Positions 28,201 to 36,230 are shown, counted from the stretch's first letter. The stretch: 64,000 nt of DNA from UBA11524 sp051883695 (GCA_051883695.1 JBJEUF010000060.1:109752-173751); one strand, 5' to 3'. Numbers and translations are program-made. Notes: generated by a model from the sequence alone, not told the origin.

Positions 28201-28449
28201 AGCATTACGGGCCAGGAATACATCGCTGCATTCCCACGCCATGAGGAAGGCGACGGCATTGCCGGTGTATGGAACTACTGCCGGAACGACCTGATTGTCC
28301 CCACCTTCACCATCCCCTCCAGCCCCCCCCTGGATATCGGCATCATGGTATGCTCCGGCGTCTGCGCTGTTCTGCTTCTGATCTACATCATCGACAGTGT
28401 GCGCTTCGTGCTGTTCCGCAGGAAGCCGAAAGCCAAACGCCGTGCCTGA
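25222..28449 (+). CDS. Zinc-ribbon/TIR/leucine-rich-repeat membrane protein
   Basis: Large receptor-like protein of 1075 residues. An N-terminal zinc ribbon (Cys 10, 13, 28, 31) and a TPR-like helical segment (55-165) lead to a TIR domain (about 171-300) that opens FDIFLCYKHSD. Glu 226 in YEAKIYYAL occupies the position of the NADase glutamate of enzymatic TIR domains. Two copies of an 85-residue helical module follow (about 325-500), then BspA-type LRR_5 repeats (about 548-900) with the AF-x-N/G-C-x-x-L pattern. Two membrane spans (938-967, 1037-1065) flank a 69-residue loop, and the tail is basic. There is no signal peptide, so TIR and LRRs should be cytoplasmic. ATG 25222 has AAAGGAG 11 nt upstream. 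Function is unknown; NAD-cleaving defence or signalling is inferred from the TIR family. Confidence 0.85.
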   Translation: MPIPTVLANCTLCSRQLIFTPQTPYLKCAACSTTNYHPSPDQLSGEVAPAGKPANAQLQKAHAYRAKRLYDKAEQLYTLFIADNPDSDVLHEAHWGLAMCRFGVEYVEDSLTKKILPTVNFTSPDALQDDFDYEQACSLAPEEIRSTYMENARYIDQVQDRIRHLSHNMKPFDIFLCYKHSDPDLPGHNTVDYNHAQDWYAELKSLGYNVFFADKTLREYTGADYEAKIYYALSTSRVMLLFCSQTAYLSTPWVRSEWSRFILMSKRDPQKLLMPLLYGVAPSDLPSVISANNRNQVLDMRDSFASKNLISSIANHLGTALPDVAPELDKALSALRRRDWDTAGEALNSAGQIIKADEQRSEYSDLCLYRLLLKLHLHSPEALIHCQEPFTDTQEWDQARRYATEARRASLDKLVPDRSVFANRALQNVQEALVDKRWEDASRALDTAIRYIDSKARPDDFAMTSIYRLLIRYELSNAAELARCGKPVEGTEEWQTALAGASPTFQAKMQSWAFDLHATLQRMGIKARYNADKTQAILGANCVKNQAVTALSLPEGVVAIEQDAFKNCQELRSLHLPRSLRSIAHGAIDCSRPDFRVKLYDNTPLTSNPFVRPGVSSITLIATEAPTLMIADDMLLQIADNGSRALIVPLSGKPKVTVSGNVSIIRPYAFSDSSPKAPANVVLSPSVRFIETAAFANASCLKSITLPKKLQSIGASAFANCTGLQEIVLPESLTSLGEAAFSGCTALSRATIYAKLPQLSPSTFSGCISLKTVDLPDSLPVIGDMAFLNCSALMKLRLPGSLTAIGKSAFNGCSSLTDLTIPKGVTVLPESVCMGCNALRNVSLTGTITTVSNNAFDGCSSLKRLDFPQGLQEIGNRAFHNCFELKHLTLPDSVSTFGYRIAGCSTAVFAPANSAAARWAASEGHPLNPSPFNSKRGMLLRLLLLPLRTAVILLPVLILLFVAGYFLRDTSPVSDIISAYQGGIVNHRSISADSITGQEYIAAFPRHEEGDGIAGVWNYCRNDLIVPTFTIPSSPPLDIGIMVCSGVCAVLLLIYIIDSVRFVLFRRKPKAKRRA

Positions 28450-28483
28450 CGGGCCAAATAAACCAGCCAAAAGGAGCCCCCCT

Positions 28484-30601
28484 ATGGAACCACTGATGAT
28501 CGAATGCCGCTGCTGCTGCAAAAGCCTCGTGTTCAAGCCGACCGACATGGTCGTCACATGTCCCGCGTGCACCACGGTCAACACGCGCCCCCGGGCACAG
28601 GGCGCGGCGCTGGACTTCCTGCGCCGCGCGACGCAGCAGCGTTCCTCCTGTGATTTTGTCAATGCCGAGCGCAGCTATCAGCATGTGCTCCTCGACCATC
28701 CGGATGAGCACGAAGCCCTCTGGGGGCTGGTGCTGTGCCGGTATGGCGTGGAATATGTGCCGGACAGCCACAGCGGAAAGCATCTGCCGACCGTGCATTT
28801 CATCCGGCGCAGACCGATGCGCGAGGATGCAGACTTCCTGCACGCCTGTGCGCTTGCGCCACAGGAAGTGAAGGCGCAGTACGAAGCGGACGCCGCCTAT
28901 GTGGACGAGGTGCACAGCAAGGCCTACAGTCTGTCCCGGACAGCCCAGCCCTGGGATATCTTCCTGTGCTACAAGGCCACCGACCCTGCCACCGGCGGCG
29001 ATACGCCCGACCTCCACCGCGCAAGGGAGCTGTACTACAAGCTCGGGCAGCAGGGCTGGCGGGTGTTCTTCGCCCATGACAGTCTTCAGAGCAAGGCAGG
29101 CGCCAGCTACGAAGCGCCCATCTTCCACGCCCTGAGCACCGCCAGAGTGATGCTGATCGTCTGCTCCGACAGCGACTGGCTGAAAACCTCCTGGGTGCAC
29201 AGCGAGTGGTCGCGCTATCTGGAACGGATGGATGCCGGTGAGAACTGCCATCTCGTGCCCCTGCTGTACGGCATGAACCCCGCCCTGCTGCCCACGCCCT
29301 TCCTCTACCGGCACATCGAAGGGCTGCGCATGGGCGAGCTGGACGCTTTCGATCATCTGCGGACGGTATTGAACACCTACGTTCCGCTGAAAAAGCCGGA
29401 GCCGCAGAAGCCAGACAGCGCCCGGGAGCTCTTGAGCCTGCAATTTGCGCTGGAGGACGGCAGCTGGGAGCGCGCCCGGACGCTGTCGGAAGCCGTCCTG
29501 GACAGACAGCCCGACAACGCCATGGCGCACCTGTATCAGCTGCTGGCCCAGCTGGAGCTCCACGCGCCGGATGAGCTGAGGCTGTGCCACGTGGATTTCC
29601 AGAGCATGTCCGCCTGGAAAAGAGCCTGCCACTTCGCTACGGAGAGCGAAGGCGCGATGCTGGAAAAACTGCTGAACGGAGCGAAGGAAGAACAGCAGAA
29701 GCAGGAGAATAAGCAAGTGCTTAAAGTTGAGCCCACATCAGAACAGCGCCTAGCCCAGTTGAACGGGTGCAGCATCGCTGCCGGATATTCCCATACAGTC
29801 GCTTTGAAGCACGATGGTACCGTCGTAGCTAGGGGGTGTAAAGCCAACGGTCAGTGTGATGTGAGTGATTGGCGTGACATCGTTGCAGTTGCAGCTGCCA
29901 GTATTCATACTGTTGGTTTGAAGCGCGACGGTACCATAGTGGCTGTAGGTAATAAGTATGAATATGGACAGTTGCGCGTGAAAGGCTGGAATGATTGGAA
30001 TGATATCGTAGCCATTTCAACTGGCGAATACCATACCGTCGGTCTGAAACGCGATGGGACTGTTGTTGTGGCAGGTGACACGTTCTTTCAACAGCGCGAC
30101 GTTAATAATTGGCATGACATCGTCGCAACCTCCGTTTCAACTTTTCACGTAATGGGCTTAATGCGTGATGGAACCGTTGTTACAGCAGGAGACAACGAGG
30201 ACGGTCAATGCAATGTTGGCAACTGGACGGATATCGTGGCTATCGCCGCTGGTCCCGTTCATTCAGTTGGCCTGAAACGTGACGGCACCGTTATGGCAGT
30301 AGGCAATAATAATGATGGTCAATGCAACGTCAGCGATTGGCATGACATTGTCGCAATTGCAGCCGGCAGACACCACACCGTTGGTCTGATGCGCAACGGA
30401 ACCGTCGTGGCAACAGGGGACAATGATTGCAGCCAGTGTGACGTCGGGAGCTGGAACAAGATTATTGCGATTGCCGCTGGTGACTGTCACACCATTGGTC
30501 TGACGCGTAATGGTACACTCGTGGCTGCAGGCACTAGTAATTTTAATAAATGCGACGTCGGAACCTGGCGCAACATCCGCCACCAGCTAACGTTAGACTA
30601 A
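28484..30601 (+). CDS. Zinc-ribbon/TIR/RCC1-repeat protein
   Basis: Soluble 705-residue paralogue of the preceding protein, 34 bp downstream with an AAAAGGAG site. It has a zinc ribbon (Cys 8, 11, 26, 29), the same helical segment with WGLVLCRYGVEYV, and a TIR domain (about 156-285) with YEAPIFHALSTARVML, where Glu 210 matches the NADase glutamate. One copy of the 85-residue helical module (about 313-398) follows. After a charged linker, seven RCC1-like repeats of 37-42 residues (434-705) each carry H-T-V-G-L-K-R-D-G-T-V-V-like and DWxDIVAIAAG-like segments, suggesting a seven-bladed propeller. From about 29700 base composition turns AT-richer, unlike the N-terminal part. The 3' end abuts an assembly gap but reaches a stop codon. 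Confidence 0.85.
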   Translation: MEPLMIECRCCCKSLVFKPTDMVVTCPACTTVNTRPRAQGAALDFLRRATQQRSSCDFVNAERSYQHVLLDHPDEHEALWGLVLCRYGVEYVPDSHSGKHLPTVHFIRRRPMREDADFLHACALAPQEVKAQYEADAAYVDEVHSKAYSLSRTAQPWDIFLCYKATDPATGGDTPDLHRARELYYKLGQQGWRVFFAHDSLQSKAGASYEAPIFHALSTARVMLIVCSDSDWLKTSWVHSEWSRYLERMDAGENCHLVPLLYGMNPALLPTPFLYRHIEGLRMGELDAFDHLRTVLNTYVPLKKPEPQKPDSARELLSLQFALEDGSWERARTLSEAVLDRQPDNAMAHLYQLLAQLELHAPDELRLCHVDFQSMSAWKRACHFATESEGAMLEKLLNGAKEEQQKQENKQVLKVEPTSEQRLAQLNGCSIAAGYSHTVALKHDGTVVARGCKANGQCDVSDWRDIVAVAAASIHTVGLKRDGTIVAVGNKYEYGQLRVKGWNDWNDIVAISTGEYHTVGLKRDGTVVVAGDTFFQQRDVNNWHDIVATSVSTFHVMGLMRDGTVVTAGDNEDGQCNVGNWTDIVAIAAGPVHSVGLKRDGTVMAVGNNNDGQCNVSDWHDIVAIAAGRHHTVGLMRNGTVVATGDNDCSQCDVGSWNKIIAIAAGDCHTIGLTRNGTLVAAGTSNFNKCDVGTWRNIRHQLTLD

Positions 30602-30774
30602 CCGCCCACGCAAAAGGGGNNNNNNNNNNNNNNNNNNNNNNNNNNNNNNNNNNNNNNNNNNNNNNNNNNNNNNNNNNNNNNNNNNNNNNNNNNNNNNNNN
30701 NNNNNNNNNNNNNNNNNNNCTGGCGCAACATCCGCCACCAGCTAACGTTAGACTAACCGCCCACGCAAAAGGGG
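30565..30774. other. Assembly gap of 100 N with a 55-bp overlap duplicated on both sides
   Basis: Positions 30620-30719 are N. The 55 bp before the gap (30565-30619) are repeated exactly after it (30720-30774). The two contig ends therefore overlap, and the real sequence is probably continuous, without the N run and without the second copy. ORFs drawn through the N are artefacts. Confidence 0.9.
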
Positions 30775-30813
30775 GATCTGAGGCTCCAAACAGAGCCGTC
30801 AGATCCCCTTTTT
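30767..30813. terminator. Bidirectional terminator between the TIR and hydrolase operons
   Basis: A-rich and T-rich flanks surround a strong stem: AAAAGGGGGATCTGA then GGCTC pair with GAGCC then TCAGATCCCCTTTTT, with a 6-nt loop and one bulge. It can end the TIR genes on the plus strand and the GH43-GH5-isomerase operon on the minus strand. Confidence 0.85.
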
Positions 30814-30830
30814 CAGTTGCTTGATGACGA

Positions 30831-31589
30831 TCAGTCAAACCCGCAGGCCTTCAGGTACTGATAGCTGCGGCGCAGGCAATCCATGGGATCCTCGCCGTTG
30901 CAGTCGTCCTGCTCCACCAGCATGTACCGCGTGCCGCTGGTTTCCGCCTTTTCAAACACGCGGTCGAAGTTGATGTTGCCCTCGCCGACAACAGCCATCT
31001 TCCGGCCATAGGCGAAGTCCTTGAGGTGGATGGCAGGGACGCGGCCCGACAGCCGCTCAATCCACTGCGCCGGGTCGCCGCCGCCCGCCTGTACCCAGAA
31101 GGTATCCAGGGTGAAGCCCATCAGCTCGGTGGGAATTTCCTCCGCCAGGCGTTCCAGGATGATTTGCCCGCCATCCGGCGTGCGCCGGAACTCCTGATCG
31201 TGGTTGTGATACATGAAGTAGCGGCCGCCCTCGCGAATCTGCCGGGCAATGGCGGGATAGGTCGCCATGAAATGCCCATAGGACTCGCTTTCCTTCTCCT
31301 CGTTGAAGGCATACCAGCCCAAGCCGATGTATTCACAGCCAAGGACATGGTGATCCGTGATCACCTGCGCCGTTTCGCCCGTCAGGCGCGGCACGGGGAT
31401 GTGGGTCAGCACGCACTGCAGGCCGTTGGCGTCCAGCTGCGCCTTCAGCCACTGGGCATCATAGGGGCAGGTGCCCGAAATCTGCACGATCTTGTAGCCG
31501 ATGTCCGCCACCCTGCGCAGCGTCAGGGCAAAATCATCCAGATTTTGGCACCTCTCGCGAACGGTATAGAACTGCGCTCCGATCTTCAT
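30831..31589 (-). CDS. Sugar phosphate isomerase/epimerase (xylose isomerase-like TIM barrel)
   Basis: Cytoplasmic TIM-barrel protein of 252 residues in the AP-endonuclease-2/IolE group. Metal-site motifs are visible: YHNHDQEF, GFTLDTFWVQAGG, PAIHLKDFAYG and LVEQDDC. It begins MKIGAQFYTVRE, usual for this group. It is the last gene of the GH43-GH5 operon, 15 bp after GH5, so it probably interconverts a sugar released by those enzymes. The exact reaction cannot be told from sequence. Confidence 0.85.
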   Translation of the reverse strand: MKIGAQFYTVRERCQNLDDFALTLRRVADIGYKIVQISGTCPYDAQWLKAQLDANGLQCVLTHIPVPRLTGETAQVITDHHVLGCEYIGLGWYAFNEEKESESYGHFMATYPAIARQIREGGRYFMYHNHDQEFRRTPDGGQIILERLAEEIPTELMGFTLDTFWVQAGGGDPAQWIERLSGRVPAIHLKDFAYGRKMAVVGEGNINFDRVFEKAETSGTRYMLVEQDDCNGEDPMDCLRRSYQYLKACGFD

Positions 31590-31604
31590 ATGCAGTCTCC
31601 TCTG

Positions 31605-33848
31605 TTACTCCGCGTAAGCCCAGTTGGAGATGGTGAAGGTGATGGTCACGACCCTGGGCTCCATGCCGTCCGGGAAAACCACGTTGTAGGTGGTCTTGTC
31701 CTCCACGACCTCCTCCACATAGGAGCCATCCCAGGCATTGAGCGGATCGTTGGTGTCCAGCTTGCCATTGGCCTTCAGGGCCGACTTGGGCGCGTGCTCC
31801 TTCACGGTCATCTGCACGCCGTCGATAACCACCTCGTCCCAATGGATGTCGCAGGAGGACAGCACGCCGGACTTGCTGGTGATATCGAAGAGATACAGCG
31901 CGCCGATGCCCCTCAGGCTCGTTACGCCCGCATCCCTGGCCGCCTGGGAGAGGTGCTTTTCGCAGTCGAAGGTGATGGTGTAGGTGCCGTTGCCCATCAG
32001 AGTCACGATGTCGGAAACGTCGTTGCCGTAGTAGCTGTGCTCCTGATCGTTGTAGTACGCGCCCACAGCCACATTCACGCCGCCCTTGGGCGCCGCGTCC
32101 TTAGCCTCGACCGTCACGTCGATCACCTTTTTGAGCCCGGTGGAGGTGATGGCAGTCACCTTGGTCTTGCCTTCCGCGATGCCCACCAGCTTGCCCAGCG
32201 CGTTCACCGTCACCACACGGTTGTCGCCGGAGATGAAGAACAGCTCATCGGCATAGCCCGCAGGCGCGACGGTCACGTCCAGCTGCAGGGAGGTTCCGGC
32301 CTTGAGGGTCGCCGTCGCCGGGACGTTGATCTCGGTGATGGCATTGTCCAGCTTCACGTTGCGCACGATGACGATGATCTCCGCCTTCGCGTCGCCGGAC
32401 TGGCTCATGACCGTCACCTTGGAGGAACCGGGCGCCTTGCCGGTCAGCAGACCGCGGTTGACGCTGACAACCTCCGGGTTGGAGGACGCGTAGACGAGGG
32501 AATCCTTCGCATCGGCAGGCTCGGCGGTCACATCCAGCGCCAGCGTCGCGCCGGACTCCAGGAACACCTGCTTCTGCTTCACGGTGATGGTCTCATAAGA
32601 GGGCAGCACGGGCGCAACGCCCACCTCGGTATACGCGGTCAGGCCCTTCAGGATGTTCTGGCGCAGCGTCTCGCTCAGGCTTGCGCCCACCTCGAGGGGA
32701 TGGTCATAGCCGCGCATCATCGCGCTGACGACACCGGGGAAGGGCTGCTCATAGGTCTTGCGGTCGAAGAAGCACATGCTGTAATCCGCAGGCTTGGCGT
32801 TGAGGTTGTAGGTCCCGGCAGACCAGCAGACCGGCACCACGCCGCACAGGACGGACATGCGGGTCATCGCCTCGTAATAGTACGCGCGCGCGCCGTCGTT
32901 GTTCTTGTGCGCCGCGCCGTACTCGCCCAGCACCACCGGAATGCCCTGACTGGTGAACTTCTCCTGCAGGCCGACAAAGTGCTTCATCAGCGTCAGCGCC
33001 TTGTCCTGATTCCAGACGGTGGCGTTCATGTTGTCCTGCAGGCCGAACACCCAGTCGTAGTCATGCACGGAGAGCATCAGGCGCGCAGGCTCACAGGTGT
33101 CCGCAGGCATGGTGAAGCCGTAGGACGCATTGAGGACGTTCACGATGTTGGTATAGCGCGGCACAACCATCAGCCAGCGCCGGGCGTTGTTGCCGCCGGT
33201 GGCGCGAACGGTATCCACGAAAAGCTGGTTCAGCTCCTCGATGTGGCGGAAGTCGCGCTCGATGCCCGCCTGAGAGCCGTCAGGGCCGGTGACCTCATTC
33301 ATGCACTCGAAGATGAGGTGCTCGTCATAGTCGCGGAAGCGGAGGGCGATCTGCTCCCACACGGCGGCGAACTTCTCCTTCACCCGCTCAAACTGCTCGC
33401 CCTCGGCTGCCACGCGCAGCCAGCCGGTCTGCTCCGCGCCGTCGTGGTGGATGTTGATGATGACGTACATGTCATGCCGTATGGCATAATCTGCCACGTC
33501 CTGCACGCGGGACAGCCATTCCTCATTGATCCTGTAGCCGTTCTCATCGTCGATCATGGTGCCCCAGGTCACGGGCAGGCGCATGGTGGAGAAGCCCGCG
33601 TCATGCACCGCGGTGATCAGGCCGGGCGTGGTGTACACGGGCTGCCAGAGCACCTCGTCCGGGGTGAACGCGGTGTGTGCGTCGAAGGTGTTGCCCAGAT
33701 TCCAGCCCAGACCCATTTCTCTGGTGATGGTCGCCGCGTCCAGATCCCGGAAGGCCATGGCGGGCGCAACGGCATCCTCCGCGACGGCGACAGTCACGGC
33801 GGACAGCGCCAGCAGCAGACAAAGGATCAGGGAGACAAGTCGTTTCAT
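31605..33848 (-). CDS. Secreted GH5 glucanase/hemicellulase with Ig-like domains
   Basis: Extracellular beta-glycanase of 747 residues. A signal peptide (MKRLVSLILCLLLALSAV, cleavage near AVAE) is followed by a GH5 barrel beginning MGLGWNLGNTFDA, with INIHHDG, the acid/base Glu in LIFECMNEV and the nucleophile Glu in VVLGEYGA. This pattern is close to GH5 subfamily 4. Two bacterial Ig-like (BIG2) domains and a C-terminal beta-sandwich, probably carbohydrate-binding, follow. AAGGAGG lies 8 nt before ATG 33848; the 10-codon extension upstream contains the ribosome site and is rejected. It is cotranscribed with GH43. Confidence 0.92.
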   Translation of the reverse strand: MKRLVSLILCLLLALSAVTVAVAEDAVAPAMAFRDLDAATITREMGLGWNLGNTFDAHTAFTPDEVLWQPVYTTPGLITAVHDAGFSTMRLPVTWGTMIDDENGYRINEEWLSRVQDVADYAIRHDMYVIINIHHDGAEQTGWLRVAAEGEQFERVKEKFAAVWEQIALRFRDYDEHLIFECMNEVTGPDGSQAGIERDFRHIEELNQLFVDTVRATGGNNARRWLMVVPRYTNIVNVLNASYGFTMPADTCEPARLMLSVHDYDWVFGLQDNMNATVWNQDKALTLMKHFVGLQEKFTSQGIPVVLGEYGAAHKNNDGARAYYYEAMTRMSVLCGVVPVCWSAGTYNLNAKPADYSMCFFDRKTYEQPFPGVVSAMMRGYDHPLEVGASLSETLRQNILKGLTAYTEVGVAPVLPSYETITVKQKQVFLESGATLALDVTAEPADAKDSLVYASSNPEVVSVNRGLLTGKAPGSSKVTVMSQSGDAKAEIIVIVRNVKLDNAITEINVPATATLKAGTSLQLDVTVAPAGYADELFFISGDNRVVTVNALGKLVGIAEGKTKVTAITSTGLKKVIDVTVEAKDAAPKGGVNVAVGAYYNDQEHSYYGNDVSDIVTLMGNGTYTITFDCEKHLSQAARDAGVTSLRGIGALYLFDITSKSGVLSSCDIHWDEVVIDGVQMTVKEHAPKSALKANGKLDTNDPLNAWDGSYVEEVVEDKTTYNVVFPDGMEPRVVTITFTISNWAYAE

Positions 33849-33881
33849 GTGAGAATTCCTCCTTGCGTGTTTGCTCATGGA

Positions 33882-35210
33882 TTACTTCTTGAACACGAAC
33901 CGCTCCAGACGGGTCAGGCAGCGGTCGTGCAGCCCCCAGGACATCTGCGTGCGGTCATCATGGAAGGTGAAGAACAGCGCATGCCGCCCCGTCACGCAGG
34001 GCATCTTCACACGGAGCAGCTGATCGTCGCCGGCAAAGGTGCCCTCGCCCACGGGCGCGTTTGCCGCATCGTCCAGATACACGGTCACACGGCCCTTTTC
34101 GCCCAGACCGCGCAGCTCCATCACCAGCTCCATCGAGGTCGCCGTGAAGTCCTGCCCGAAGTCGAAGTACTTGTAGCCGATGGTCGTGCCGTCCCGCAGC
34201 TCGTCAAGGACGGTGTGGAACTCGTTGAGGTACTTGATCATGCCGCCCTTGCGCATCACGCAGGCACGGTGCGCAGGCGTATCCTCGTAGGGATTGAGGG
34301 ACTCGGAGAAGCCCAGCGAGGTCATCTCCACCGTCGGAATCGTGCCGTCGGGCAGGATTGTGATACGCTCCGCGCAGGCCTGCCGGGAGAAGCAGGTGCC
34401 GTTCGTCATCCGGTGATAGAAGATGTACCACTGGTCCCCGATCTTCATGATGGAGCCATGGTCATTGCCGCCGGGATAATCGTCGCTGTTATCCACAATG
34501 TAGCCCCGGAAGGTGAAGGGCCCGGTGGGCTTGTCGCTGGTGGCATAGGCCAGACGGCTGCCGTTGGGCGAGGGCGAGTAGATCAGGTAATAGGTATCGC
34601 CGACCTTCCGGGGGGAGCAGGCCTCGAAGTAGCCCTCCTGCGGCAGGATATCCCACTGATAGGTGCCCGGCAGAACGGTCACCATGTCCCTTGCGTCCAG
34701 CTCGCACATGTAGCTGCGCTCAAAGCCGCAGTAGACATACACGCGCCCATCGTCGTCCACCAGCACGCCGGGATCAACGAAGGCGCCGCGCTCCGCCCAG
34801 CCCTCGGGCAGATCGTACCTGTAGGTGCTGATGACCTTGAAGGGGCCCTCCGGCCTGTCCGCCACCGCCACACAGCCCTTGTCGTAAAAAACATAGGCGA
34901 AGAGATAGTACCTGCCGTCCTTCTCCACCACGTCGGGCGCGTACATCATCAGCGTGTCCGGGCTTTGCGCCAGCTCGCACCAGGTCACGTCCGCAGGATG
35001 ATCCTCGTCCGCCTGCGCGTGGAAGATGTCGCCATGGCACACCCAGTGGTCAAGGTCATGGATGGACGCAGACCACACCTTCAGCTTGCTGTCGCAGAAA
35101 TCGCCCGACAGGGGGCGGTCATGGGAGCCGTACAGGTACACGCGATCCCCGAAAACGCGGGGTTCGCCATCGGGAATGTGCTCCCACAGGGGAAGAATGG
35201 GGTTGGGCAT
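33882..35210 (-). CDS. GH43 family glycoside hydrolase
   Basis: Five-bladed propeller glycosidase of 442 residues, likely acting on arabinose- or xylose-containing oligosaccharides. The catalytic base Asp is in GEPRVFGDRVYLYGSHD, the pKa-modulating Asp in MMYAPDVVEKDGRYYL, and the acid Glu in GYFEACSPRKVG. An NDHGSIM segment supplies the conserved His. A C-terminal beta-sandwich (about 330-442) resembles CBM6. There is no signal peptide, so it probably acts inside the cell on imported oligomers. It is the first gene of the operon read from the promoter at 35257. Confidence 0.9.
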   Translation of the reverse strand: MPNPILPLWEHIPDGEPRVFGDRVYLYGSHDRPLSGDFCDSKLKVWSASIHDLDHWVCHGDIFHAQADEDHPADVTWCELAQSPDTLMMYAPDVVEKDGRYYLFAYVFYDKGCVAVADRPEGPFKVISTYRYDLPEGWAERGAFVDPGVLVDDDGRVYVYCGFERSYMCELDARDMVTVLPGTYQWDILPQEGYFEACSPRKVGDTYYLIYSPSPNGSRLAYATSDKPTGPFTFRGYIVDNSDDYPGGNDHGSIMKIGDQWYIFYHRMTNGTCFSRQACAERITILPDGTIPTVEMTSLGFSESLNPYEDTPAHRACVMRKGGMIKYLNEFHTVLDELRDGTTIGYKYFDFGQDFTATSMELVMELRGLGEKGRVTVYLDDAANAPVGEGTFAGDDQLLRVKMPCVTGRHALFFTFHDDRTQMSWGLHDRCLTRLERFVFKK

Positions 35211-35256
35211 CGCATTTCACCGCTTTCCATCGTGATTTGGTTGCAATCTGTATCAT

Positions 35257-35285
35257 ATTATACCAGCATTTCCCCCATTTGACCA
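35257..35285 (-). promoter_or_regulatory. Probable promoter of the GH43-GH5-isomerase operon
   Basis: A clean TATAAT (35262-35257) with a weak -35 (TGGTCA, 17 nt upstream) on the minus strand. The weak -35 suggests regulation by an activator. Confidence 0.5.
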
Positions 35286-35315
35286 GTCCCCCCGCAGCGT
35301 GTCAGGAATTCAGCT

Positions 35316-35328
35316 TGTATCTGATACA
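35316..35328. promoter_or_regulatory. Palindromic operator candidate in the nagB/GH43 divergent region
   Basis: Perfect palindrome TGTATCTGATACA midway between the divergent promoters. A related TGTATC lies over the GH43 -10 region near 35249. The cognate regulator is not evident in the window. Confidence 0.4.
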
Positions 35329-35355
35329 TTTATGCACTTGTATTATGTCATCCTG

Positions 35356-35384
35356 TTGAAATGACGTGTTTCTTGGGATATACT
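35356..35384 (+). promoter_or_regulatory. Promoter of nagB
   Basis: TTGAAA (35356-35361), 17-nt spacer, TATACT (35379-35384). The transcript would start about 35 nt before the GTG start. Confidence 0.65.
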
Positions 35385-35427
35385 GAATTCGTTCCCATAC
35401 AATACGTCTTTTCAAGGAGGCAATTTC

Positions 35428-36159
35428 GTGCAAACGCATGTTTTTCAGAATGCCCTGCAGGTCGGGCAGGCAGCCGCCACGCTGATCGCCGCCCAGCTCC
35501 TGCGCAAGCCCGACAGCATCCTCGGCCTCGCCACCGGCTCCTCCCCCATCCCGACCTACAACGCGCTGATCGCCATGCATCAGGGCGGCGTGCTGGATTT
35601 CTCCCGCGTGACCTCCTTCAATCTGGATGAGTACATCGGCCTGTCCCCGGAGCATCCCTGCAGCTATCATTATTTCATGCAGGAGCACCTGTTCCGCCAT
35701 GTCAACATCCGCCCGGAGAACATCCACATCCCCGATGGCAGCGCCGCGGATTTGAACGCCGCCGCCCATGCCTACGATGCAGCCATCCTCGATGCGGGCG
35801 GCATCGACCTGCAGCTGCTGGGCATCGGCCGCAACGGGCACATCGGCTTCAACGAGCCCGGGGAGCATTTCGTCTACGGCTGCCACAAGGTGCAGCTCAG
35901 CGGCAGCACCATCGCCGCGAACAAGCGCTTCTTTGACTCGGAAGCCGACGTGCCGCGCTGCGCCGTGAGCCTTGGCATCGGCAGCATCATGCAATCCCGG
36001 CAGGTGCTGCTCATCGCCACCGGCGGGGAGAAGGCCGAAGCCGTCCGCCGTGCGCTGGAGGGCGACGTCTCCCCCCTGTGGCAGGCGTCCATCCTCCGCA
36101 CCCATCCGGATGCGATCTTCCTGCTGGATGAAGCCGCCGCCAGCCGCCTGACGCGCTGA
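35428..36159 (+). CDS. nagB: Glucosamine-6-phosphate deaminase
   Basis: Cytoplasmic enzyme converting glucosamine-6-phosphate to fructose-6-phosphate and ammonia. The 243-residue protein has LGLATGSSPIPTY for phosphate binding, SFNLDEYIGL with the proton-accepting Asp, and LLGIGRNGHIGFNEPG with the catalytic His loop. It starts at GTG 35428, with AAGGAGG 8 nt upstream. It is a single-gene unit with its own promoter, divergent from the GH43 operon. It could process amino sugar brought in by the PTS. Confidence 0.95.
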   Translation: MQTHVFQNALQVGQAAATLIAAQLLRKPDSILGLATGSSPIPTYNALIAMHQGGVLDFSRVTSFNLDEYIGLSPEHPCSYHYFMQEHLFRHVNIRPENIHIPDGSAADLNAAAHAYDAAILDAGGIDLQLLGIGRNGHIGFNEPGEHFVYGCHKVQLSGSTIAANKRFFDSEADVPRCAVSLGIGSIMQSRQVLLIATGGEKAEAVRRALEGDVSPLWQASILRTHPDAIFLLDEAAASRLTR

Positions 36160-36230
36160 TCGCAAGCTCCCGGGCAGACGCTTTCATCATACCGTGCTGA
36201 CCAATGCTTCATGCTGCGGAGAGCGTTTCG

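Noticed and set aside
30543..30838. Short ORFs running through the N gap
   Set aside because: They depend on unknown bases and a duplicated contig end.
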